Source: Lentisphaerota bacterium (lineage in GTDB: Bacteria > Verrucomicrobiota > Lentisphaeria > Oligosphaerales > Oligosphaeraceae). Taken from it: 10,002 nucleotides of DNA. The stretch spans positions 1 to 10,002 of the forward strand of contig JAAZKQ010000851.1 of assembly GCA_012799755.1 (NCBI GenBank), given 5' to 3'. Each line of letters begins with the position of its first letter. Position 1 is the first letter of the stretch. This document shows positions 1 to 8,200 of the stretch, one piece after another. The notes beneath the pieces are model-generated. The model saw only the letters and a list, made by a program, of their open reading frames with translations. It had not been told where the DNA came from and made no database searches. A program made the position numbers and the translations under genes.

Positions 1-2051
1 AATAGCAGTTCGCCGCAGGGCACCAAGCCGCTGCTGTCATATTCGGGTGCGTAACAGTCAAAGGATTTTTCTGCCTGCATGCCTTCGCCTGTGACGTGGG
101 CGATACCGTAATTGGGATTCATGACGAATTCCACATAAAGCTCGTAGCGACCGGTCTTTTTGTTGGGCACGGTGAGCGTCATTGATTCGCCGGGATTATT
201 GGCGCTGAGAAAAATGGCGTCAAGCTCTTTGATGTATTTGGCGGGCGTGGCGCTGGGCGAAAAGAGCGACAGCGACTTGGCCGGATGGCTGATCAGCCCC
301 GGAATGTTTTTCGGCACCTGGCGTAGTGAAAGCGTCACAGCTGGATTTTGCCGGTCAATGGGCACGCTCATAACCAGGCGAGCGTGGGCGAGCTTCGCCG
401 ATGCCCGCGCAGTCCCTGAGGTCGCTTGTTTGAATACCGGCCAGTGAAGCGTGGCAGCGGTCGGGAAGCTGACTTGCAGACCGCCCCAGACGAAAAAGCC
501 GCCGGCATCTTTGCCGCTGATGTTGATGGCGTCATCACCCAAGCGAATGATGCTGCCGTTGGCCAGCTGCAGCGGCCCCCGACGGCGGAGAAAGGGGATA
601 TGTGCTTCACCTTGGACAGGCTGCGGCATGTTGTTGACGGCAAAGCTGAGCAGCAGGTTTTCGTCAGTTTGCGGGGTGGCGGCAATGCGGCATTGTGTTT
701 TGCCGTAATTGAGTTGCAGCAGCGGTCCTGTCGGCGAATCAATGATCTTAGCGGCGGTGGGGATGCCCAAGGGGGTCTTGGCCGGAGCGTCGTCAGCCTT
801 ATCCTCGTCGTCGTTCAGCGGGGTGAAGACAAAGGACGACCATAGCGGCTGATCCTTGCCGTTGCCGCCGCCGGCGATTAGTCCGAGCGCGTCGTGGTAG
901 ATGTCCAGCATGTTATGGCGGTCGAGCAGCCAGCGCTGCTTGGCCGGCGGCGCCGTGTAGGCTGAGAGGCAGACGCGCCATGGTGCCTGGTGCTGAATGC
1001 ATATAAGGCCGTCTTGGGAGCGGAAGACGCTGTCGGTCAGGGCGCTGTCTTGGTCGCCGACTACGCCCTTGCCACCGAAGATGAGCATGGCGGCGGCATA
1101 GTCGGCGTCAACGCTTTGCTTGGCTTCAACGAGTGAGCGCAGCTGGCGCTGGAGGAACAGGCGCCCGGGGGCAGTCCAGGAAAAACCGACATTGCCGATA
1201 TTTTTGATCTGCTGATAGGGCTGTCGGTCGTCAATGGCACTGACGGTGGTGCCGTCGGGCCAGGTGACGGCAAGTCGAAAACGTGCGCCGCGTTCCAAGG
1301 CTGCAAGGACGCTGGGGTCTTGGGCGACCGCATAATAGAGTCCCAACGCTTCGAGCAGGCTGTTGTTGTGGTTGAGCGCCGGCCCCCAGCTGCCAAGCCA
1401 GCAGCCGTCGGGGCTCTGGCGGTCAACCAGGCGAGCCATGGCCTGCCGGGCGCTGCTCTGCCAAGCGGGCTGATCCAGGGCGCGGCCGGCAATGAAGAGC
1501 GCCACCGCCAAGTGGACGTGATGGGGGCTGTCTTGGCCTTGACTGAGCAGGTGGATTTCGTTGAAAGCAGTCATGAGGCCCTGGCGCCAGCGCTCCCGCT
1601 GCTCAGGTGGTAGATGTTCTTTGACGAGCAGGAAGCAGCGCGCCCAGCGACTGAAAGTCCAAGGCAGGTAGCCCGACTGGCTTTGGCTGGATGCGGGTCG
1701 GCGGTAGGGGAGGCGGCCTTTTCCGTCCTGCGCCGCGCAGAGGGCATCGCCGCCTTTGCCGATGACCAACAGCAGCTGGCTGTCGTGGTAAAAGGGATTC
1801 TTGGGGTCTTCGTAGGCTCAGGCGGCGGCGAGCGGAAAGAGGACATGCTGCTCCTGGCTGCTCCATTGCGCGGCATTGAAGCGACCGCTGTCGTGATCAA
1901 AGCCGGCCAGGATGCCGGGCACGGCCTTGACCAGACAGTTGAGCAGCCAGCTCTGCGGCGGCCAGGATTCGTCGGCGCAAAGGCACTCGCAGCTGCACAA
2001 AAGCGCAGCAAGTAGCGCCAACGTAGGTAATGAGGGGAATAATCTGCGCAT
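1..2051 (-). pseudogene. Exported alpha-toroid lyase-like protein, interrupted by an in-frame TGA; 3' end outside window
   Basis: Reading begins at ATG 2051, the first start after an in-frame TGA at 2063-2061, and encodes a signal peptide (MRRLFPSLPTLALLAALL, then CSCECLCA). Codon 78 (1820-1818) is TGA, but the same frame stays open without another stop to the window edge, giving about 683 codons in all. I checked every codon on from the TGA. The part beyond it looks like genuine protein: 'AYEDPKNPFYHDSQLL', 'GGDAL', 'LPWTFSRWARCFLL', and 'NHNNSLLEALGLYYAV' near residues 227-242. Together these resemble the helical toroid of heparinase II/III- or alginate-lyase-like proteins. From about residue 606 there is a beta-rich C-terminal module ('GRYELYVEF', 'NPNYGIAHV', 'FDCYAPEYDSSG') like the sugar-associated jelly-roll tails of PVC-group enzymes. 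The likely role is breakdown of an extracellular polysaccharide, but this is a family-level guess and no catalytic residue is assigned. No clear Shine-Dalgarno precedes the ATG. Nonsense mutation, sequencing error or recoding could each explain the TGA. If it is a real stop, the product is a 77-residue fragment. Confidence 0.6.
1818..1820 (-). other. In-frame TGA (codon 78) inside the lyase-like reading frame
   Basis: On the minus strand the codons read GCC GCC GCC TGA GCC TAC GAA GAC, that is Ala-Ala-Ala-stop-Ala-Tyr-Glu-Asp. The frame before and after is the same, so a single base substitution (for example from TGG, CGA or GGA) would account for it and no frameshift is needed. TGA also ends the other three genes in the window at places where the protein should end, so a general reassignment of TGA is unlikely. 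I see no convincing bacterial SECIS hairpin just downstream, and the position has no evident redox context. Confidence 0.85.
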
Positions 2052-2155
2052 AAAAGTGAGTCATTCGCCGGCTTTGCAACCATAGGCCAGCGCTAACCAT
2101 TATGACGCAGAGCCACCTAGACTTATTGGATAGGGCTCTGGTGCACAGTTTTTAT

Positions 2156-2183
2156 CCGCAGATTCCGCAGATTGCCGCAGATT
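2156..2183. repeat. Three direct copies of a 9-bp motif (ccgcagatt) in the intergenic region
   Basis: The nonamer ccgcagatt occurs at 2156-2164, 2165-2173 and 2175-2183, the last after a one-base spacer. It is flanked by T-rich runs (tttttat before, attttt after). It lies in the 244-bp gap between the CcdA-like gene and the lyase-like gene. Short 'CCGCAGATT' arrays of this type occur as dispersed intergenic elements in some environmental bacterial genomes; that is recollection, not a search. The function is unknown. It could be part of a dispersed repeat or a protein-binding array. Confidence 0.75.
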
Positions 2184-2254
2184 TTTGGCGGCCTGTCTCG
2201 CTCCGCCGCCCGTTCCGTCTGACCACGCCGCCGGGTTTCTTCCATCGTTCCGTG

Positions 2255-2292
2255 GCCGCACGCTTGCGTGCGGCAATGAGGCGTGCTTTTTT
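2255..2292. terminator. Strong palindrome downstream of the CcdA-like gene; possible terminator
   Basis: An 8-bp perfect stem (gccgcacg 2255-2262 with cgtgcggc 2267-2274) closes a 4-base loop, 22 bases beyond the stop of the CcdA-like gene. On the minus-strand transcript it is not followed by a U-run, so it is not a classical intrinsic terminator for that gene. On the plus strand an alternative stem (gcacgc 2258-2263 with gcgtgc 2281-2286) is followed directly by six T (2287-2292), which would terminate transcripts entering the operon from the opposite side. The rest of the gap (2052-2254) holds the 9-bp repeats and a GC-rich stretch with a weaker ggcggc/gccgcc inverted repeat (2187-2192, 2205-2210). 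I see no convincing promoter there. Confidence 0.3.
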
Positions 2293-2295
2293 GTC

Positions 2296-3969
2296 TCATG
2301 CGAAGGCCAGGGCGCCCATGACAACAGCGATGGCGATGAATAATGCCGCCATGGCGATTTTGGTCGTGCCGACGTGCTTTCGTCCCCAGGCGGCAGCGGC
2401 TTTGGTGCCGATGCCAACAACGGCCATGCCGGTGATGACGACGAGGGGCAGGATGAAGCAAAAATTATAGAGAATGAGCAACAGAAAAGCCTGGAGGTTG
2501 ATCCCTTCGGCGTTGATGGCCGCCAAGGTGGGCAGATAGATCTGGCCCGTGCAGGCCAGCTCCATGGACGACACGACTACGCCCAGGACGATTGCCGCCG
2601 GCAGCATCAGCCATGACCGGTGTTCGGTCAGACTCTTGATGCGGTCGTGAATTTTGCGGTGGGTGTCGTTTGACAAGCCTAAAGTCATGTCGCTGGGTTT
2701 GCCGCTGCGGCGCACGCGCAGGGCGTCGCGTAGGTGCCCCACGGCCAGAATGAGCGCGACCAGCGCGAAGAAGCCGTAGATGGCTTTCTTGAGCCATAAC
2801 ATACCGCTGATAAAGTCAAGGAGGAAGGACAGACCGAGACCAAAGAGGACGTAGGCCAGAAAAACGCCGGCGCAGAAACTGAAGCCGACCACGGCGATTT
2901 CACGAGGGCGCCGTTTCAGGTAGAGGAGGTAGCCGATCAGGAAAACCGAGGTGGCGAAGGCGCAAGGATTGAAGCCGTCAATGAGTCCAGCCATGATGAC
3001 CACGCCGACGGTGAAAGATTTGAGCAGGCTTCCTTGCTGCAGTCGTTCGCTGCGGCGTTCGGCATCGCTGATGGGGGTGGACCAGAAGGCATCGTCCTGC
3101 GTGGAGCCGGCTAGCGCCGCTTGCAGTTCACTGGCGCTAGCCAAGCGACCGGAGATGTAACCCCTCGGCCAGCAGATCATGGGCGCGAGATTCTTGTTGT
3201 CGTCAGCAATGCCGAAGTACTCTTTGGCGCGTCGAAGGATGATTTGGCCGTCGAGGGTTGCGACGTCGTAGCCGGCCAGCTGCAGGGCGGGCAACACGTC
3301 GCGGAGAATGGCAAGTTCTTTTTCCTGCCGCGAACATTTGGCGCAGCCCTTCTGGTAGAAATACAGCAGTTGCGGCGAGTGTTCGGCGCTGTCGTCGGGT
3401 GGCGGAGCATCCGCTGAAGGGGCGGCCTCCAGGGTTTTGACTGCCTGCACGCGCAGTTCGATGACGAGCCGGTCGGCTTTGGCGGCAGCGCTGACGAGCT
3501 CGTCCAGAAGCGGCAGCGCCGGATGTTTTTGGCTCAAGGCCGGCAGCTCGTCGGCCATGTCGTAGAAGGCGTCGAGGTCGCCGATGAGCTTGTCGCCGAT
3601 GAGAAAGATGGGGAAGGACGCAGCCTTTTTTCCGGGTTGCAGCGCATCTTCAAGGCGGTTCAGCAGGGCGTAATTCGGCGCGTGCTCAATGGGTAGAAAG
3701 AGCAGCACGGGACCCTCGGCGAGCTCATAAGCCTCCGGCCATTGTTTTTTGACGGCGGCGCAGTCATCGCAGTCTTCAGTGCCGAAGAGCGCGACGAAGC
3801 CGCGGGACGACGCGGCTGCGGGGGAAGAAATTTGTGCTAAGACGGTGCCGGCGAATAGAAGCCCGAGCAACAGGAAGAAGCAGACACAGAAGCTGGTGGG
3901 GTTGGAGCGAACAGGCATCCTCCGGCGTTCCCCCTTGGCGAGAAAAGACTGGACGGCGCTAACGCTCAT
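2296..3969 (-). CDS. Membrane thiol-disulfide carrier: two thioredoxin-like domains plus CcdA/DsbD-type transmembrane domain
   Basis: The predicted 557-residue inner-membrane protein would pass electrons from the cytoplasm to thiols outside. A signal sequence or anchor lies at about residues 28-46 (FCVCFFLLLGLLFAGTVLA). A first thioredoxin-like domain (about 55-180) has C67-x-x-C70 (CDDC) and a candidate cis-proline in 'SFPIFLIGDKLIG' (P120). A second (about 199-290) has C209-x-x-C212 (CAKC). From about 316 there are roughly six hydrophobic segments with the CcdA/DsbD signatures 'DGFNPCAF' (C336) and 'ELACTGQIYLP' (C473), the expected redox pair of that family. In classical DsbD the thioredoxin domain follows the membrane part and an Ig-like domain precedes it, so two thioredoxins in front is a different arrangement. 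The ATG at 3969 overlaps the upstream stop as ATGA, suggesting translational coupling. An alternative ATG at 3918 (540 residues) follows an AAGGGGGAA stretch and gives a tidier signal peptide. The stop is TGA at 2298-2296. Confidence 0.9.
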   Translation of the reverse strand: MSVSAVQSFLAKGERRRMPVRSNPTSFCVCFFLLLGLLFAGTVLAQISSPAAASSRGFVALFGTEDCDDCAAVKKQWPEAYELAEGPVLLFLPIEHAPNYALLNRLEDALQPGKKAASFPIFLIGDKLIGDLDAFYDMADELPALSQKHPALPLLDELVSAAAKADRLVIELRVQAVKTLEAAPSADAPPPDDSAEHSPQLLYFYQKGCAKCSRQEKELAILRDVLPALQLAGYDVATLDGQIILRRAKEYFGIADDNKNLAPMICWPRGYISGRLASASELQAALAGSTQDDAFWSTPISDAERRSERLQQGSLLKSFTVGVVIMAGLIDGFNPCAFATSVFLIGYLLYLKRRPREIAVVGFSFCAGVFLAYVLFGLGLSFLLDFISGMLWLKKAIYGFFALVALILAVGHLRDALRVRRSGKPSDMTLGLSNDTHRKIHDRIKSLTEHRSWLMLPAAIVLGVVVSSMELACTGQIYLPTLAAINAEGINLQAFLLLILYNFCFILPLVVITGMAVVGIGTKAAAAWGRKHVGTTKIAMAALFIAIAVVMGALAFA

Positions 3970-5174
3970 GGTCTCGCAATGATGGTCAGCATGCCGCAGC
4001 TGTTCTTGTTGTAGGTAAAAGGAATGATTTGCCGTCTTCGTTGCGTGAAGAAATCAGCTGGGAAGCTCAAGGTCACCAGCACTGAGTCTGCTTGAGCTGT
4101 TTTTGTCATGGTCGCCGAGGGGGGCAACCGGGGAGCGTCAAGGCCGGCGGCGATGCCTTCCCAGAAGGCTATTTGCTTGGTTACGTCGCTGGCGAACTCT
4201 TCCTTGGCGATGGTATTGGTGGATGCCTCGGAGTGGTTGTGGTTTTGCCTGCGCCTGATGGCGAAAGGGGGTCTCGCCAGAGCTTCTTCGCTCTGTTCTT
4301 TCACAACGAAATGAATTTCTTTAACGACGGCTTCTCCCGGCTGGAGTTCAGAGAGGGTGAAGTTCAGCTGTTCGCTCTCAAGCACCGGTTGCCAGCCGGT
4401 CACCGTGCCACCGACGGCGACGACAACGGGGCCATAGTTGTCCACGCCGCTAACCGGCAGCCGCACGAGGTGGTGTAATTTGCCGATGGGCAGGGGGAGC
4501 TTCGGCCGGATGCTGAGTTTGAAGACCTGCGGACTCTCCGAAAGCAACTCATAGTTGAAAAGTTCGTCTTCGGTCGGTGGCTGCAGTAACAGCGTTTGTT
4601 CTGCCGGGAATGTGGACGTAATCGTAATAGAACGTTCCCAAGGTACATCTCGCCCAGCGAATGTGCCAAGGTTAAGGACTTGTCCCGGGGCGAAGCGGAG
4701 CATGGGCTGGACAGTGCCGTTGATATAGACCAGGATAATGTCGTGCCCCTTTACTTCTACCAGTACCATGCGCGAAAATGGCCCTGGTTTTATCTCAGCG
4801 GCGTCAAGCTTCGCAATGAAGCTGATTTCTTCCTGTGGTTTGAGGAGCGTCGCTGTTACTTCTGATTCTATCGCCAAGCAGCTGCACGTTACGCGAATGC
4901 GTTCGATGTGCAGAGGGGCTGAATGGACATTCCGGAGGGTGATCTTGATGTCGCGTTTGGCGAAATCCATGATGTTGCCCAGTTGCAGCGCCGCCGGGTT
5001 CATGACTTGGAATAAATCAGGCTCGGATATAACGATGTCTTGCGTGGCGCTAGCATTTGGCGCGTTGGCGTCAGCGTCTTGGCCAAATGATTGCGGCGTC
5101 CAGACTAGGAAGAGCACTGTGCCGAGTCCGGCGCAGTGACGGAAGAATCGTCTTGCAAGTTGTTGTATGCGCAT
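3966..5174 (-). CDS. Exported DUF1573-like protein
   Basis: This is a 402-residue protein with a signal peptide (MRIQQLARRFF, then a hydrophobic GLGTVLFLVW, probable cleavage near SFG/QD at residue 31). Residues about 60-155 match the DUF1573 pattern: 'LQLGNIMDF' strand, 'LRNVHSAPLHIERIRVTCSC' with C97 and C99, a 'LKPQEEISF' turn and 'GPFSRMVLVEV'. DUF1573 proteins usually carry a CGC motif there; this one has CSC. Residues 160-260 look like a second beta-sandwich ending 'VAVGGTVTGW'. The C-terminal part (about 290-402) is unassigned and has one further Cys (C393). The function of DUF1573 proteins is not well defined. I chose the ATG at 5174 because it opens the signal peptide; the frame is open to 5381, but that extension lacks protein character and overlaps the upstream gene. 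No strong Shine-Dalgarno is visible. The 124-bp gap to the upstream gene shows no clear terminator or promoter, so co-transcription is plausible. The stop overlaps the next start by 4 bases. Confidence 0.85.
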   Translation of the reverse strand: MRIQQLARRFFRHCAGLGTVLFLVWTPQSFGQDADANAPNASATQDIVISEPDLFQVMNPAALQLGNIMDFAKRDIKITLRNVHSAPLHIERIRVTCSCLAIESEVTATLLKPQEEISFIAKLDAAEIKPGPFSRMVLVEVKGHDIILVYINGTVQPMLRFAPGQVLNLGTFAGRDVPWERSITITSTFPAEQTLLLQPPTEDELFNYELLSESPQVFKLSIRPKLPLPIGKLHHLVRLPVSGVDNYGPVVVAVGGTVTGWQPVLESEQLNFTLSELQPGEAVVKEIHFVVKEQSEEALARPPFAIRRRQNHNHSEASTNTIAKEEFASDVTKQIAFWEGIAAGLDAPRLPPSATMTKTAQADSVLVTLSFPADFFTQRRRQIIPFTYNKNSCGMLTIIARP

Positions 5175-5298
5175 GGAGTTTCTATGAATTGAATGGGCTA
5201 CTCGTGCGGGGCAATTCCGTCCGTGATGAAGCGCCCGGTCGCTATTTGAGACGCTGAACGCACTACGAGAACAGTGTGGGCTAAGCGAAACAGGGCAA

Positions 5299-8200
5299 TC
5301 AGGGCTGGGTCGGGGGAGTGTATAGCCAGGCTCCTGGTGCGGGGACGCCGTTTGGCGGGGTGCGAGTGAAGGTCTTGCCATTCCAGTACCACGCGGTGAC
5401 AGTGTCGCGCAGTGAGCTTGCCGGGAGAGCCAGGAAAGACCAGCCGGGCGTGCCGGTGATATTTGCCGATGGCTGCTCTATTTGGGTAATCGTGGCGGCG
5501 AAATCATTATCAGGAACAAAGACCCAGTAGGCCAGCCCGCCATTGAGTTCGTTGGTACTCGTGTAGACGCCGGCGTCTTCATCATAGGCGAGGATGCTCC
5601 CCCCGTCCTTATCCATGATCGTGTAGTGCTGGTTGGCGGGTATGCCGATAAGATTCCAGCCGGGAACTAGGAGGCCAGCGCCGTTACCAAGGGCAGCGCT
5701 AAGCGTTGTTTGGCGAGGAATGGCAATCAGCAGGGAAGCGCTGGCTGCCTTGTCTTGCGACAAGGCGACAAATTGCCAGGTCACCCCAGTGGCTAGCGCG
5801 AGGTCGGTGTGGTTTTCCGCGGCGTCTGACCAGTCGGCAAGGAACAGCTCGTTGCTGTACTGACGTTGGTATAGAACCCGCTTGCTGGGGCTTTGGATTT
5901 GAACGGCAACTGTTGCGCCGGCGACTGGGGGTATAGGTTCGACGGGCGCCAGGCCGGCGATGGACTTGAGCTGCGGCGAGGGATTTCGCAAGGCGCTGTG
6001 GGGAGTGATGTGGAAAGCATAGGTGGTGCCGCGCCAAGTGAAATAGCCGTAGCCGAGGGCGAGGTCCGTGCCGGCTGAACAGCAGTCGGAGGTGAGTGGC
6101 GTGAGGATGCCTCGGAGTATGACGGCTTCGCGCAGCAGGGGCTGGCTGACTTGTGCTGCGACAAGGACATTCAATTTGCCGCTGAGCACACCCGTGCTGG
6201 TATTGACGGTCAAGGATTGCAGTTCTGCCGCAAGTGGATTGTCGGTGCGGGGAAGCAAGGCACTGCCTCTGCTATTTTCGGTCAGGAAGATCAGGTCCGG
6301 TACAACCGTTTGGTTATTTTGCGCAGTTTGCTGGACTTCAAAGAGAAAATCCAGTCCTTGGCCTGTGAGACCGGCCTGTTCAGTGAGCGTCTTACGGGCT
6401 CGATAGGTGGTTCCACAGGGCTGAATGGCATCTTGATCCGTTGCGGAGCGCGCCCAGAGAGCATTGCTGCAATCGTACACGCAAGCATCATTGAAGCCTG
6501 CGCCAGCCTCGTAACGCAGTGGTAGGGGAGTGATGGCTAATTGGCCGGCGAGGCGGCCCTGGTAGCGGCTGAGGACCGGGTCCCAGTTCAGTGGCGTGAA
6601 GAATATCACTCGGCTGCTGCCATCGGCAACTTCAATGACGGCGGTGCTGCCGGCGAAGGTTGTGCCATCAATGAGTTCGCCGGAGTAGGCGGCCGCGCCA
6701 GTCTTATCTACGGTAAGACGGAGCCAGCCCAAGGCGAAACCGTCATAGGCATGGGGTGTCGGCGACGGTTTTGGGCGGAGGGCGACGTTATAGGTTCCGC
6801 TGAAGTCTGCCGGTTTCTGGGTAATTGGGGCGAAAAACACGGCCTGCTCTTCACCGCTGGGCGCAGTGAATATCCCGCGGCCATTGCCTTGTGAGTCCAA
6901 CGTGAGGGCGATATTGGCATTGTTTGCCTGCCAGCTGTAGCTCAGATAGTACTGTTCTTTGGCGGGATCGTAGCTTTGCCAGTTGACTGCGGCATTCAAG
7001 GCATCAACAGTGCTGGTGGAATGGAGAGTGAGGTGCAGACCGGCATTGCTCTTGTTGATAAGGAGGCTCCCCAGGGGTGCGCCAACGCCGGAATTGTCCG
7101 GGCAGAGATAGCCGGCATAGACGTCGGAGTCAGCAATGGTGCCTGTCAGATTGATGACATCAATGATGATCGGCAGCTGGTCAAGCAAAGCGCCGCCGTT
7201 GTCACGGATTTCCAGGTTGGCCTGGTGGTTGGCGACGGCACAGGTGGGAACGCCGGTGATGTGCAGGTCAATCTCCGTGCTGCGAGTGCCCGCATCCCGA
7301 AGCTGGTAAGCAAGTCCCGCTGGGAGACCGGGCGTGACGCTCACCGTATGGCTCTGGACGTCATAATTTCTGATGCGGAAACTCAGGTTTCTCGGCTGCC
7401 CGACAAAAAGTCCATAGGCCTTGGCAACAGGTCGGGCGAAAAAAGGCTGTGAGAAAATTTTGACGGTACATTCCTCTCCATTGTTGTCTATGCGGCAATT
7501 GCCGTCGGCGATGGATTGCAGTTCGATGATGACGTCGCGGCTACCATTCCAGCTTTCGCCGGCGGGGATGGTAAGCGGAAGTAACAGCTGCTTGCGGCCG
7601 GCATCTTTCTCCTCCGCACTCCATTCGGCCTGTTGCCAAGTATTCGGCGTTGTGAAATAGCTCGCCGGTGCGCCATTTTCAAGGCAACGGATGCGGTAGG
7701 CAAAGCGGACGGCACTATCGTTCGGTAGTTGTGTTGTCAATTGCAGGGGCAAGATGATGCCGGGGTCTGTGGCGGCGACGGCAGTTTCGGTATGCTCCAG
7801 CGCGACGGTGTAATTGAGTTGTTCGAGCCGGTAGTTCAAGGTGAACGTCACGGCGCTGGGTTGTTCGATAGGCTCAATAGCCAGCCAATATTGACCGCCA
7901 TCGGAGCTTGGCGGTACGAATTCCAGGTTGCTGCCATCTTTCAAGCTGCCTTGCGCGCGACGCAGCAAGGTCAGGCCATCAGCGCTGTACACGGCCAGTT
8001 CGACTTGCGCCGCTGCCGCTGCCGTGGGGGCCTGAGCATTGAAAAGCCAAGCGGAAGCAGTTTGTTCTTTGCTGACCGAGAACTTGAACCAGTTGCCGTA
8101 GGCAAGACCGCCGGCCTGCGCGTTGACTGCGTCGCCCGGCGCCGGCAACAGTAACGGGCTGGTCTGCGGTGAGGCATTCGCTTCCCGGTGGCCTTTGCCG

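Noticed and set aside
426..845. Plus-strand open frame of 139 codons
   Set aside because: It lies opposite the continuous lyase-like minus-strand frame and its product has no recognisable domain; it is a shadow.
1818..1860. Selenocysteine insertion at the in-frame TGA
   Set aside because: I found no convincing stem-loop just downstream and no redox motif around the site; the best pairing I saw (AAG with CUU) is very weak. It is kept only as an alternative to test.
1571..2083. Minus-strand open frame of 170 codons in another frame, across the TGA site
   Set aside because: The product is rich in Ser, Arg and Pro with no domain character, whereas the frame starting at 2051 gives a signal peptide and continues into lyase-like sequence beyond the TGA.
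2099..2104. CATAAT as a minus-strand -10 box for the lyase-like gene
   Set aside because: There is no acceptable -35 hexamer at 16-18 bases upstream, and one hexamer alone is not evidence.
5175..5381. 69-codon N-terminal extension of the DUF1573-like protein up to ATG 5381
   Set aside because: It overlaps the end of the giant protein gene, has low-complexity protein character and would place the obvious signal peptide internally; ATG 5174 is preferred.
6976..7452. Plus-strand open frame of 158 codons
   Set aside because: It lies opposite the beta-rich tail of the giant protein and has no independent start signal or recognisable family.
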